Shown piece after piece: positions 51,043 to 61,199 of a stretch of 64,000 nt of DNA. Below the pieces are notes generated by a model, which was given only the letters and a program-made list of their open reading frames with translations, did not search any database and was not told where the DNA came from. Every line of letters starts with the position of its first letter. The first letter of the stretch is position 1. The translations under genes and the position numbers were made by a program. Origin of the DNA: SVEL01 sp017381055 (lineage in GTDB: Bacteria > Bacillota > Clostridia > Lachnospirales > Lachnospiraceae); contig JAXJYC010000048.1 in assembly GCA_036307185.1 (NCBI GenBank), positions 1 to 64,000 on the forward strand, read 5' to 3'.

Positions 51043-53970
51043 CTATTTAAGCAAATCCTTTGTTTCCATAAATAACGATTTACATTCTTCTATCTTGCCT
51101 GCATTACCAACAACACATATATTATCCTGAGCAAGCACAGCCTCTATTATATCACCTAACTTATTAATCTTCTCGTTTGATAAGGACATAACCTCATCTC
51201 TCTCCTTTTGAACCATATCCATAGTTATACTAGAAAGATAGAAACGAAGGGCTGCATCTCCCTTACCCTTAGCTGTCTTAGGTCTATCAAGAGTGCTTAT
51301 TGTTCCAATAATATATTTTAATATATCTCTATCCGATTCATTAAAGTTTCTAAGATACTCAGGTATACCCTCATAAATATCATTAGTTTTATCAAGGTTA
51401 GGGTCTCTGTACGAACAGAAGTAAACATTTCCACCGAAAGAATATCCACTCATGCAACCATAAGCTCCACCCTTAACTCGGATATTTTCCCATAAATATC
51501 CATAATCCATAATATTTTCAAGAGTTCTAAATACACCTGTATATTCGTAGCCCTCTTTCTTAAAGTTTCCAGTTCTAGCTACATACTGAATCTGAGCAGA
51601 TGTTTTTAATCCTTCATTCTTCTTAGTTATCTTAAGATTTCTCTTACATAGGGAAACTTCTGAAGCATCAAGCTTTTCGACAAAATCTGCAAAAGGCTTT
51701 GTTAGTCTTTCATAACCATCCTCATTGGCAGTATATCCTATAACGAGATTATTCTTGTTAAATATAAGACCTGCAACCTCCTTAAGCTTATCTACAACTT
51801 CTGAAACCTTACTGTCAAAGTTCTCTGCCAATTCCTCTATAAACCAGAGATATGATACGCCAGAGATAATATCTCCCACATATGAAGCCTCTGAAAAATA
51901 CGAGGTAGCTCTGCCAATAGCTAATGAATGTCCACTATTTCCTACCTTAGATGACAAGCTAGCTTTAAGTTCCTCTACAATTTCCTTAAGACGCTTTACA
52001 TCATCTAGCTTAGAATGAAGAAGCACTTCCTCCATAATCTCAAAGGCCTTTGGAAGCTTATCATATAACACCTTAATACTAGCCTCAAATCTAAGCTCAT
52101 ATTTTTCATTAACCTTTGCATCTCTATAAATAAGTGTAGCTATATCCAATCCACCTGTATGCATATTTATCATATTGTTAAGAGCAACATATGAGTAATT
52201 GTCTGTATCGATATAACCTAATATCTTTGACAATAATCCCACATAAGGTAAAAGCTCCTCGCTTATATTGGCAGTATTAAAGGATACTGTCGCATACGCG
52301 ATATTATTAGTAAATAATTCACTATAAATAATCTTTACATCTGATAATTCTTTTACCTGGTACTCTATTCTAGGCGATTCCTTATTAATATCCTCTAGCT
52401 TAAGCATAGGAATCTTCTCCATATCCTCTACACTACTTGGCTCGCTTTGATACTTAAGCAATGCCTTTGTCTCATCAATAATATCCTGTAACTGTTTCTC
52501 ACTTAAAGAAGCCTTATACTCCGCAAGCTTAGTTTTTAATTCTTCTTCAGTCTTTTTAGTAAGACCTGCCTCCGGGGCAAGAGTTAATATAACCTTATGA
52601 TTATTCTCTAAAATAAATTGCTCAATAAGTGTCTCAAAATATCCTGTCTCCACCACACTGTTAAGATAGATAAATACATTATCCGCATCAATAAGTGTAA
52701 ATGGATGAAGTTCATCAAACATCCAAGACTCTAAAATATCAAGTCCATAAAATAGACCTTTTGAATGTCCACCATAATCAGCCTCTCTATACTTAAATTC
52801 ATATATATTAAGAGCTGCTCTAAGAGCATCCTTATCAAGACCATCTCTGACGATACCTCTCAAGGTATCCTCCATAACCTCTACAATTTTATCCTTATCC
52901 TCTTCATTGGCACCAACAGCTACAAATGTAAATATATTATCCATAGAAGTCATACAACCGCCAGTTAAATCCTTGGCAAGGCCTGACTCAACAAGTGCTT
53001 GCTTAACAGGAGCACCTGGCATATTAACAAGTGCATATTCTAAAATATTCATAGCATAATATATCTTAGGGTCTGTACATTTTCCAAAGGTTGTAGTGTA
53101 TGCTACATATGTCTTATCCTTGCTATCTTCATTGTCACCTATAGGATATGTTTTATATTCTTCTCTAGGTTCCATAAATGGGACATGCTCTGTAAGAGCA
53201 GAATCCACCTGTAAGTAATCATATTTTGATAAATACTCTCTATCTATAAACTCAAGTCTCTCCACTGGGTCCAAGTCACCATATAAATATATATAGCTGT
53301 TGGATGGATGATAATACTTTCTATGGAAATCCAAAAACTCCTCATAAGATAACTCTGGGATATACTGTGGATCACCACCAGACTCATAGCTATATTCATT
53401 ATCCGGGAATATAGTATGTCTAATATATCTATATAACACACTATCAGGCGACGAAAATGCACCCTTCATCTCATTATAAACTACACCACTTATAGTAAGC
53501 TCATCATCTATACTATCAAGCTTATAGCTCCAACCCTCCTGTAAGAAGATTTCTTTATGCTTATAAATATTTGGATGAAATACTGCGTCTAGATATACAT
53601 CCATAAGATTATTAAAATCAGTATCATTGCAGCTAGCCACAGGATACATAGTCTTCATAGACGAAGTCATAGCATTTAAAAACGTATTAAGCGAGCCCTT
53701 AACAAGCTCTACAAATGGGTCCTTAACAGGAAACTTATCTGAACCACAAAGAACAGAATGCTCCATAATGTGAGGCACACCTGTATCATTAGAACAAGGA
53801 GTTCTAAAGGCTATATTAAAAACCTTATTGTTATCATCATTAAGCAATAACGCCACCTTAGCCTTTGTTTTCTTATGAATAAGAAGACAACCAGTCGCAT
53901 CTAATCCCTTAATATATTCCATATCCAGAAGGTCATAGCCTTCCAATTTTGACAAATCAATATTTTTCAT
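51043..53970 (-). CDS. M16C peptidase (presequence protease/falcilysin-like)
   Basis: The 975-residue protein carries the inverted zinc motif HxxEH (HIMEHSVLCGS) and a downstream Glu (GVVYNEMKGAFSS), and has the four-domain size of M16C peptidases. It should be a cytoplasmic zinc enzyme that degrades peptides inside a closed chamber. It lies upstream of era and recO in the same orientation, so they are likely cotranscribed. Confidence 0.96.
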   Translation of the reverse strand: MKNIDLSKLEGYDLLDMEYIKGLDATGCLLIHKKTKAKVALLLNDDNNKVFNIAFRTPCSNDTGVPHIMEHSVLCGSDKFPVKDPFVELVKGSLNTFLNAMTSSMKTMYPVASCNDTDFNNLMDVYLDAVFHPNIYKHKEIFLQEGWSYKLDSIDDELTISGVVYNEMKGAFSSPDSVLYRYIRHTIFPDNEYSYESGGDPQYIPELSYEEFLDFHRKYYHPSNSYIYLYGDLDPVERLEFIDREYLSKYDYLQVDSALTEHVPFMEPREEYKTYPIGDNEDSKDKTYVAYTTTFGKCTDPKIYYAMNILEYALVNMPGAPVKQALVESGLAKDLTGGCMTSMDNIFTFVAVGANEEDKDKIVEVMEDTLRGIVRDGLDKDALRAALNIYEFKYREADYGGHSKGLFYGLDILESWMFDELHPFTLIDADNVFIYLNSVVETGYFETLIEQFILENNHKVILTLAPEAGLTKKTEEELKTKLAEYKASLSEKQLQDIIDETKALLKYQSEPSSVEDMEKIPMLKLEDINKESPRIEYQVKELSDVKIIYSELFTNNIAYATVSFNTANISEELLPYVGLLSKILGYIDTDNYSYVALNNMINMHTGGLDIATLIYRDAKVNEKYELRFEASIKVLYDKLPKAFEIMEEVLLHSKLDDVKRLKEIVEELKASLSSKVGNSGHSLAIGRATSYFSEASYVGDIISGVSYLWFIEELAENFDSKVSEVVDKLKEVAGLIFNKNNLVIGYTANEDGYERLTKPFADFVEKLDASEVSLCKRNLKITKKNEGLKTSAQIQYVARTGNFKKEGYEYTGVFRTLENIMDYGYLWENIRVKGGAYGCMSGYSFGGNVYFCSYRDPNLDKTNDIYEGIPEYLRNFNESDRDILKYIIGTISTLDRPKTAKGKGDAALRFYLSSITMDMVQKERDEVMSLSNEKINKLGDIIEAVLAQDNICVVGNAGKIEECKSLFMETKDLLK

Positions 53971-54101
53971 TTTATTTAATCCTTTCGCTTGTTAGCTTTG
54001 ATAAAATCCGTAGTGGGATTCTTCATGGAATCTTTTCTATATACTAAGAAAATTTTAGACCAAAAGCCTTGAAAAATCAACTTAAATCAATATAAATCAG
54101 C

Positions 54102-55778
54102 TTACAATAAACTAATAATATGCTTTCGTAAGAGTAAAATTTTTGTAGGTACCACTGACAGCTGGTCTACACCTGCTTCTATAAGTTTTTCAGCAAATCT
54201 CAACTGTCCCGCAAGCTCTCCGCACACAGAAACCTTGCAGCTGTTTTTATGTGCATTATCAACTACATTACTAATCATTTTAAAAAGTTCCTCATACTCC
54301 TTATTAGTAAGGTTGACAAATCCCTGTGTTTCCCTGTCACAAGCAAAAGTATACTGTATCAAGTCATTAGTTCCAATGCTTACAAAATCCACTTCACTTG
54401 TAAGTACATCACTTAAAGCAACCGCCGAAGGCGTTTCAATCATTATACCCACTTCAATATTCTTAAATGTTTGACCTTCCCTTTCTAATTCATTTTTAAC
54501 TTCTTCTAATATCTTTTGAATTTGACATACCTCATCTAAACAGCTAATCATAGGAAACATTACCTTCATATTACCATAAACTGCTGCCCTATAAATGGCC
54601 CTAAGCTGAGTTTTGAATATATCTATATTTTGCAATAACAAACTTATCCCACGTAAATCTATTATAGAATTTCTTTCTACACTAGACTTAATAAACTTAA
54701 GCTCCTTATCCATCCCCGCATCAAAGGTTCTTATCGTCAATGGCTTATCCCCCATCAATTTAGCAGCCTCCTTATATATTAGAAACTGCTCCTCCTCCGT
54801 AGGCGCCATCTCCCTATCCATATATAAAAGCTCACTTCTAAATAAACCAATTCCCTCTGCCCCGTTTTCAATGGCAGCTTTAATATCCCTAATGCACGAT
54901 ACATTTGCCCATATGTTTATTTCTCTTCCATCCCTACATTTAACTTTAATATCTTTATACTTCTTTAAGTCATCTCTATCTTCTTTCATAGTATTAATAA
55001 ATTTAATGTAGGCTTCTTTAATCTCGTCAGTTGGGTTAATAATCAATTCACCTTTTTCGCTGTCCAAAATCCCATACTCCCCTTCTCCTATATCAGAGAT
55101 AGAATCAACTATCAAAACAGGAATACCCAGGGTTCTTGCGATTATGGCAGCGTGAGAATTCTCACCACACTCCTTAGCGACAATACCTAATATTTTAGCT
55201 TGACTATTACTTATTAACATCTCTGGTAAAACCTTATCAACTATAAGTATATGCGGCAAAGTATTATTTAATGACAAATTGTCTTTAATATTATCATTAT
55301 GATTGTTTTCCTTCATATCAACAATCTCTGATATAAGCTTATTAGCTACTTCCTCAATATCCCTCGCACGTTGTCTTATATAGTCATCTTCTAGTACTTC
55401 TAAGGTTGCCATAAAACTTCTAGACACCATATACACAGCATATTCTGCCGTATGTAGTTTTTCCCTTATATGGTTGCTTATAGCTTCAGTTAATTCTTCA
55501 TCGCTAGCTACCAAGCTAAGTCCCTCAAAGATAGCAGCTATATCTTCATCATTCCTTATTCCAGAATTTAGCTCTGTTTTTTCGCACAATGATAAGTAGT
55601 GATTTTTCACATGAATGGTTGCTTCTTTGTAAGTGTCCAATTCTCCTTGTAAATCATCACTATTGATTTCTTTATTTCTATTTTCAATTAGTTCTTTTAT
55701 ATCTATATAATCGGAATAAAAATTTATCGTTCCCATTGTTATTCCGCTAGATATAATTTCACCATTTATTTTTTTCAT
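54102..55778 (-). CDS. ptsI: PTS enzyme I (PEP--protein phosphotransferase)
   Basis: The 558-residue protein has the enzyme I layout: an N-terminal HPr-binding domain, the phosphohistidine segment CGENSHAAIIARTLGIPVL with His209, a PEP-binding barrel with GLFRSELLYMDREMAPTEEEQ, and the C-terminal VSVCGELAGQ Cys motif. Standard enzyme I has GGxxSHTAI around the active His; here the residues before it read GEN and the residue after it is Ala. It phosphorylates HPr from PEP. No ptsH gene is in the window, so it may be a paralogue with a special partner. Start: AGGAG 6 nt before ATG. Confidence 0.9.
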   Translation of the reverse strand: MKKINGEIISSGITMGTINFYSDYIDIKELIENRNKEINSDDLQGELDTYKEATIHVKNHYLSLCEKTELNSGIRNDEDIAAIFEGLSLVASDEELTEAISNHIREKLHTAEYAVYMVSRSFMATLEVLEDDYIRQRARDIEEVANKLISEIVDMKENNHNDNIKDNLSLNNTLPHILIVDKVLPEMLISNSQAKILGIVAKECGENSHAAIIARTLGIPVLIVDSISDIGEGEYGILDSEKGELIINPTDEIKEAYIKFINTMKEDRDDLKKYKDIKVKCRDGREINIWANVSCIRDIKAAIENGAEGIGLFRSELLYMDREMAPTEEEQFLIYKEAAKLMGDKPLTIRTFDAGMDKELKFIKSSVERNSIIDLRGISLLLQNIDIFKTQLRAIYRAAVYGNMKVMFPMISCLDEVCQIQKILEEVKNELEREGQTFKNIEVGIMIETPSAVALSDVLTSEVDFVSIGTNDLIQYTFACDRETQGFVNLTNKEYEELFKMISNVVDNAHKNSCKVSVCGELAGQLRFAEKLIEAGVDQLSVVPTKILLLRKHIISLL

Positions 55779-55898
55779 ACGCTTCTCCTATATAAGAAAT
55801 TTCACAGCTGTATACCTTTAAAGATTATACCATATTTTCTCTATCAATACAAAAACTAACTACTTTATATTCATATTATACAAATGAAAAATACACAT

Positions 55899-55957
55899 AA
55901 AAGTAGCCCACAAACTGGCATATCAATATCAATATCAATATAACCAATTTGTGAGCT
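55899..55957 (-). terminator. Terminator-like hairpin after the lipoprotein gene
   Basis: AGCTCACAAATTGG pairs with CCAGTTTGTGGGCT across a loop that contains three ATATCA units (short tandem repeat), and is followed by ACTTTTATG on the minus strand. Confidence 0.6.
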
Positions 55958-55964
55958 ATTTTAC

Positions 55965-56573
55965 TTATTCTTCGCTACATAAGACAAAGATATCCTCACC
56001 TATTTTTATGCTATTATCATTTAATATTTCACAATTATATGTTCCTGCCAAACTTGTAGCTATAAGCATATCGCCGTCAACAACATATGCATACTCGTTA
56101 GAGGCTGAAGCACCTTCAAAAACATATTTCATTGTTTGATTATCCTCTATCCAGAAATACGCTGCTGTTGTTTCAGAATAATATGTACCTACCTTTACTA
56201 CCATATTATTAGTATCTGATTTTTTGTACACAAACAATTCATCCTGTAACTTTAATGTTTGATCATCTACAATATCAATAACAACTTCTTCTGAAACTTC
56301 ATTTGTAGCAATTAAATTATTTGCGTTTACCTCATATTTATACACATCCCCTGACATTCCCTCTTTTATCTTTTCTTCTTTTGCCAATACAAATTCTTTA
56401 TGATATACATCTAACATTATAAAAGAATTATCATTTTCGCTATAATAATTTCCTTTTTTTAAATCATATGTAGCAATCTCTTTAGAAGCATTTTCCTGCT
56501 TTTCTTTCGAATTACATCCCACCAACATCATTGCTATAATACAGATTACTATCATAATATATTTTTTCTTCAT
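55965..56573 (-). CDS. Putative lipoprotein
   Basis: The 202-residue protein has a basic N-terminus, a hydrophobic segment and a lipobox LVGC (Cys20), followed by a Lys/Glu-rich linker. The rest has two similar halves: each contains GxYYSE (KGNYYSENDNSFIMLD, VGTYYSETTAAYFWIED) and a DGDMLIAT or DDQTLKL strand pattern, so a duplicated beta-domain is likely. I do not recognise a named family. It lies 33 bp after the sugar-kinase gene and may be cotranscribed with it. Start: ATG with GGGAGG upstream. Confidence 0.72.
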   Translation of the reverse strand: MKKKYIMIVICIIAMMLVGCNSKEKQENASKEIATYDLKKGNYYSENDNSFIMLDVYHKEFVLAKEEKIKEGMSGDVYKYEVNANNLIATNEVSEEVVIDIVDDQTLKLQDELFVYKKSDTNNMVVKVGTYYSETTAAYFWIEDNQTMKYVFEGASASNEYAYVVDGDMLIATSLAGTYNCEILNDNSIKIGEDIFVLCSEE

Positions 56574-56605
56574 TATTTATCCTCCCTATCTTTGTCTTGA
56601 CCCAC

Positions 56606-57508
56606 TTACACTACTTGTAGCACCCTATGTACCTCTTCTTTTGTAGCTAAATCCTCAGAAAATGCGCTTGCACTTCCAGTTGCCACAGATAACTTCAAGG
56701 CATATTCATAATCATTCTTTTCATAGTATCCTGCTAGAAATCCTGCCACCATAGAGTCTCCAGCTCCTACAGTATTTACTACCTTTCCATCTGGTGCCAT
56801 CATATCATGAACTGCACCTTTCTCATCTACAAGAATTGCTCCATCCTTACCCATAGATACAAGTACATTTACTGCACCCATTTCCTTCAATTTCAAAGCA
56901 CATCTAACAATATCTTCTCTTGAATCAAGCTTAGTATTAAATATCTGTTCCAATTCAAAGTTATTAGGCTTTATAAGAAACGGTTTATACTTTAGGCAAT
57001 TCACTAGCAAATCGCCTGTTGCATCTACTACAATTTGTACACCATTATCTTTTAAACGTTCTAATATCCTACTGTATATATCATCTGGTAGCGAACTTGG
57101 TACACTGCCCGCAAGAACCAAAGTATCATCCGCTTTTAGTTTATCAAGCTTAGTGAATAATTCTATAACTTCAGCTTCGCTTATACTAGGACCATTTCCA
57201 TTAATCTCTGTTTCTGGCTCGCTCATAAGCTTCACATTTATTCGACTAAGTCCTTCTTTCAAAGCAACAAAATCTGTCTTGCAGCCACGTTCTTTTATGA
57301 TATCTTCTATATTTTTCCCTGTAAAACCAGCCACAAAACCAAGAGCTGTATTTTCTACACCTAGGTTCGTTAAAACCATAGACACATTAATACCCTTGCC
57401 GCCTGGAAGGATTTTCTCAGTTTTACTTCTATTAACCGAGCCCACTTCAAGGTTATCTATAGTCATTACATAATCCAAGGCCGGATTAAAGGTTATTGTG
57501 TATATCAT
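56606..57508 (-). CDS. PfkB-family sugar-phosphate kinase, 1-phosphofructokinase-like
   Basis: The 300-residue protein has the LacC/FruK-type N-terminus (MIYTITFNPALDYVM), the GGKGINVSMVLTNLG sugar-binding segment and the C-terminal NTVGAGDSMVAGFLAG with the catalytic Asp and anion hole. It phosphorylates a sugar phosphate, most likely fructose 1-phosphate or tagatose 6-phosphate. Without an adjacent fruA or lac gene the substrate stays open; enzyme I nearby fits a PTS link. Confidence 0.88.
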   Translation of the reverse strand: MIYTITFNPALDYVMTIDNLEVGSVNRSKTEKILPGGKGINVSMVLTNLGVENTALGFVAGFTGKNIEDIIKERGCKTDFVALKEGLSRINVKLMSEPETEINGNGPSISEAEVIELFTKLDKLKADDTLVLAGSVPSSLPDDIYSRILERLKDNGVQIVVDATGDLLVNCLKYKPFLIKPNNFELEQIFNTKLDSREDIVRCALKLKEMGAVNVLVSMGKDGAILVDEKGAVHDMMAPDGKVVNTVGAGDSMVAGFLAGYYEKNDYEYALKLSVATGSASAFSEDLATKEEVHRVLQVV

Positions 57509-57527
57509 ATTTTCTCTCCTATTAAAC

Positions 57528-57556
57528 TGCCGTAGCAGAATTTTTCCACTACGGCA
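57528..57556 (-). terminator. Hairpin between DUF2339 gene and the sugar kinase gene
   Basis: TGCCGTAG and CTACGGCA form an 8-bp stem around a 13-nt loop. No strong T-run follows on the minus strand, so it is a weak terminator or a processing site. Confidence 0.45.
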
Positions 57557-57562
57557 ATCTTA

Positions 57563-59761
57563 TTACTCTTTCATTTTCTTATCTAAATAATTGTAAGTCA
57601 TACTTATAGCAAAGCACAATATACCTGATACAAAGAAACTCAACGCATTTCCTAAAGTATTCTCATACTGTACGTCTATCATTAAAAGCTTAAATATACT
57701 GAGCATAGTAAGTCCTAAGCCGTAAATTCTTAAGTACTTATAATCGCCCTTAAAACCTACTAAAATAAGCAATATCGCTAACAGTAAACAACCAATACTC
57801 ATTATATAATTAGCAGCATCAAGAGAATTTAGCACCACAATTAAAAATAATGTAAACTTAACTCCAACATATAAATTGAGAGAGAGTTTTCCATCTTTTT
57901 GTTCAAGGGTACTCTTAGTCTTTAACATAAACGCTGCAAAGGCAACTAATATATTAATAAAGTGAATTACTGCAGAACCTCCATTACTTACTAATGTCAA
58001 GCCCCAACCCATAGCAACCAAATTAGCTATATTGAATATTATGTGATTTTCTTCTTTTTCGCTTGTGGCAAAATTGTAAGCAAAAAGAACTTTATAACAT
58101 AATACATTAACCAAGAAGTAGCTTACATATACTACAGTCATTATGATTTCTTCTGTAGTATCTGCATGTCCAAAAATATCAGTTAACAAGCCGTAAGTAT
58201 ATATTCCAACAAACAGTAATACCGCAACATTTAAAAAGCCTTTTTGTATTTTTTCATGCTGTTTCTTAAAATAGTACATACATCCATAAGCCACTGAAAG
58301 TACAACAAGCATATAAATATAATGTATTATACCTTTATCATAGTCATGAACAAATAGATAAATATAAATCATTATCAAACTTATGACTTTATAGAAAAGC
58401 TGATTTCTAACATATCCATATACTAATAAAGGTATAATCATAAGCCAAATAAAGCCATATGTATAAGCGGAACCATTCACAATAAGTCCGACAAATGCAA
58501 TCAAAACACAAGTTGTAGATAATGTATTTAGACCACCCTGTAATTCGCTCTTCTTGAAGCTTATTACAAAGGTCATTATCATAGCTGACACATATACTAC
58601 TATTCCCCAAATAGCTTCATCTGGGACAATATAAGATGTTATCAACGCCATACAGATTATATGTACGGAAGTGAACGTTCCAAAACAAACTTGTTCTTTG
58701 TCTAATTTATGGCTCATAGATCCTACTATATTCAAAAGTAGTATTACACAAGCAATAATATGAACTATTGTCCCTTCCATTTCTGAAAATCTTTCGCATG
58801 CTGCTGTTATCACTATACTGCCAATTAACGCAAAGAAATGGTAGCAAAGGTTATCAAAATATTCTTCTTCGTAATTTACTAAGTAGAATATCGCTGATGT
58901 TATTCCATAGAAAACAAGTAATGCTATAAACTTAGTAGTATCTCGTTCTTCCAAACATAAAAGACAACCAAATATAGTTGCAATTAATATTCCTATTTCA
59001 CCAATAACTTGGAATATATAATTCTTATTTTTAGCGAATATACATACCAAGCAGCCCCAAAATGCTATTAAAACATATAAAGGTATATCTCCTAGCACTT
59101 TAAAATATATATTGCTGAGCAACAATGAAATAAATAATGCTCCAAGTCCGCATCCTGTAAGAGATATATTAAACTTATTATCTTTATCCTTGTTTAATCT
59201 ATATGCTCCTATACCTAAAAATGCACCACTTACTATATACATTATAGCCATCTTCGCGCCATCTCCAAGCATAGGCAACAATAAAGTAGCAAACAGAATA
59301 ATACTAATAAATATAAGTACCGACGCAGCAATTCCCATAAACGACTTACCAAATGTTTTCTCAAAATCGCTTTCCCCATTATATTGAGTTTGATTTATCG
59401 GTGTTTGTTTTACTGGCGTTTGTACTACTGATGATTGTACTGCTGGCATTTGCACTGCTGGTTTTGGTCCTGCTTGTGCAGCCACTCTAGGTACCGACAT
59501 TTCTGGCACCGGCCTATTATTCACTGGCTGATTATTCACCGATTCATTAATTACCGACTGCTGTGAGCTTGCACATTTTCTCTTCATATAATCAATCTGA
59601 CCTGACATATGCTGAAGCTCTATCTCAAGTGTCGCTAACTTACGCTTTATAAACTCTGACTCTGGATTATTTATCTCTCTTGTCATATTTACGAGCATTC
59701 GTCTATCCTCAAGTATTCTATCCTCAAGAATCAACAATTCATTAAGTCTACTTTGTTCCAA
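57563..59761 (-). CDS. DUF2339 polytopic membrane protein
   Basis: The protein has about 732 residues. The N-terminal part (about 1-65) is a coiled coil, followed by a Pro/Val/Gln-rich linker with VNNQPVNNRPVP-type repeats, and then about 20 membrane helices of the DUF2339 type starting with FEKTFGKSFMGIAASVLIFI. Its function is unknown. The start is not ATG: TTG at 59761 has AAAGGGGTGG 5-6 nt upstream; a further TTG at 59779 and GTG at 59770 lie inside the ribosome-binding region. It is the first gene of a three-gene group with the kinase and lipoprotein. Confidence 0.83.
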   Translation of the reverse strand: MEQSRLNELLILEDRILEDRRMLVNMTREINNPESEFIKRKLATLEIELQHMSGQIDYMKRKCASSQQSVINESVNNQPVNNRPVPEMSVPRVAAQAGPKPAVQMPAVQSSVVQTPVKQTPINQTQYNGESDFEKTFGKSFMGIAASVLIFISIILFATLLLPMLGDGAKMAIMYIVSGAFLGIGAYRLNKDKDNKFNISLTGCGLGALFISLLLSNIYFKVLGDIPLYVLIAFWGCLVCIFAKNKNYIFQVIGEIGILIATIFGCLLCLEERDTTKFIALLVFYGITSAIFYLVNYEEEYFDNLCYHFFALIGSIVITAACERFSEMEGTIVHIIACVILLLNIVGSMSHKLDKEQVCFGTFTSVHIICMALITSYIVPDEAIWGIVVYVSAMIMTFVISFKKSELQGGLNTLSTTCVLIAFVGLIVNGSAYTYGFIWLMIIPLLVYGYVRNQLFYKVISLIMIYIYLFVHDYDKGIIHYIYMLVVLSVAYGCMYYFKKQHEKIQKGFLNVAVLLFVGIYTYGLLTDIFGHADTTEEIIMTVVYVSYFLVNVLCYKVLFAYNFATSEKEENHIIFNIANLVAMGWGLTLVSNGGSAVIHFINILVAFAAFMLKTKSTLEQKDGKLSLNLYVGVKFTLFLIVVLNSLDAANYIMSIGCLLLAILLILVGFKGDYKYLRIYGLGLTMLSIFKLLMIDVQYENTLGNALSFFVSGILCFAISMTYNYLDKKMKE

Positions 59762-59884
59762 AAAAACCACCCCTTTCAATATTTGGATTCAAAATAAACG
59801 TCCTTGCTATTATACCATAATTCTCATTTTTATACTATATATCTTTATACCTAGTTTCTTATACAAGAACCTTCCTATATGATA

Positions 59885-59910
59885 AAAAGCCCGTTTTATA
59901 ACGGGCTTTT
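59885..59910 (-). terminator. Rho-independent terminator of clpX
   Basis: AAAAGCCCGT/ACGGGCTTTT form a 10-bp stem with a 6-nt loop, followed by TTTTTATC on the minus strand, 15 bp after the clpX stop. Confidence 0.88.
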
Positions 59911-59925
59911 ATACTATCTAATTCC

Positions 59926-61179
59926 TTATGCAAGCTTTGACTTCTTTGTCTTAAGCTCTGGCTTTGCATTATTCTCAACTGAATCCTTAGTAATAGTACA
60001 ACCGATAATGTCATCATCTGATGGTACCTCATACATAACATCCATCATAACATCCTCTACTACTGCTCTAAGTCCTCTAGCGCCTGTCTTACGCTCAAAT
60101 GAACGCTGTGCTATAGCTTCTAAGGCTTCGTCTTCAAATTCAAGCTCTACGCCATCTAATTCAAGAAGCTTCTGATACTGCTTAACAATAGCATTCTTTG
60201 GCTCCTTAAGTATTCTTACTAAGTCTTCCTTCTTAAGCTTATCAAGAGCTACTGTTACAGGAACACGTCCAATAAATTCTGGAATAAGACCAAACTTTAC
60301 AAGATCCTGTGGCATTGTCTTCTTGAACATTTCTGCCTCGTCTATGTCAGCACCTGATGATACAACTGCATTGAAGCCAATAGACTTCTTATCAAGTCTT
60401 GTCTCTACAATCTTCTCAAGTCCGTCAAAAGCTCCACCGCAGATAAATAAAATATTAGTTGTATCTATCTGTATAAGCTCCTGATGTGGATGCTTTCTTC
60501 CACCCTGTGGTGGAACTGAAGCAACTGTTCCTTCAAGAATCTTTAAAAGCGCCTGCTGAACACCTTCACCAGATACATCTCTAGTAATTGATACGTTCTC
60601 TGACTTCTTAGTAATCTTATCTATCTCATCAATATAGATAATTCCATACTGTGCTCTCTCAATATCATAATCTGCTGCCTGGATAACCTTAAGCAAGATA
60701 TTCTCAACGTCTTCACCTACGTAACCAGCTTCTGTAAGCGCTGTAGCATCTGCGATAGCAAATGGTACATTAAGAAGCTTTGCAAGTGTCTGTGCAAGAT
60801 ATGTCTTACCCGAACCTGTTGGACCAAGCATAAGAATATTACTCTTCTGAAGCTCAACATCAAGGCTCTTATTAGACATTACTCTCTTGTAATGGTTATA
60901 AACAGCTACTGCTAATACCTTCTTAGCGTCGTCCTGTCCAATAACATACTCATCTAAAAATTCCTTAATCTCCTTTGGTTTAAGAAGATTAATACCTAAA
61001 TCCTCTGCTGAATCCTCATAGGCTTCAAATTCTTCTTCAAGAATCTCCGCACATGTATCTATACATTCATCACAAATATGTGCACCCTCATGACCTGCTA
61101 TAAGTCTTCTAACCTGAGAGCTTGTTTTTCCACAAAATGAGCAACGAAGCTTCTTAGGTTCATCTATTCTATTTGCCAT
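59926..61179 (-). CDS. clpX: ATP-dependent Clp protease ATP-binding subunit ClpX
   Basis: The 417-residue protein has the N-terminal C4 zinc-binding domain (Cys13, 16, 36, 39), Walker A (GPTGSGKT), Walker B (GIIYIDEIDK), sensor and Arg-finger segments, and EGVQQALLKILEGT. It unfolds tagged proteins and feeds them to ClpP. It starts at ATG with AGGAG upstream. It lies 20 bp after clpP. Confidence 0.98.
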   Translation of the reverse strand: MANRIDEPKKLRCSFCGKTSSQVRRLIAGHEGAHICDECIDTCAEILEEEFEAYEDSAEDLGINLLKPKEIKEFLDEYVIGQDDAKKVLAVAVYNHYKRVMSNKSLDVELQKSNILMLGPTGSGKTYLAQTLAKLLNVPFAIADATALTEAGYVGEDVENILLKVIQAADYDIERAQYGIIYIDEIDKITKKSENVSITRDVSGEGVQQALLKILEGTVASVPPQGGRKHPHQELIQIDTTNILFICGGAFDGLEKIVETRLDKKSIGFNAVVSSGADIDEAEMFKKTMPQDLVKFGLIPEFIGRVPVTVALDKLKKEDLVRILKEPKNAIVKQYQKLLELDGVELEFEDEALEAIAQRSFERKTGARGLRAVVEDVMMDVMYEVPSDDDIIGCTITKDSVENNAKPELKTKKSKLA

Positions 61180-61199
61180 ATAGCTTCACTCCTAACCTA

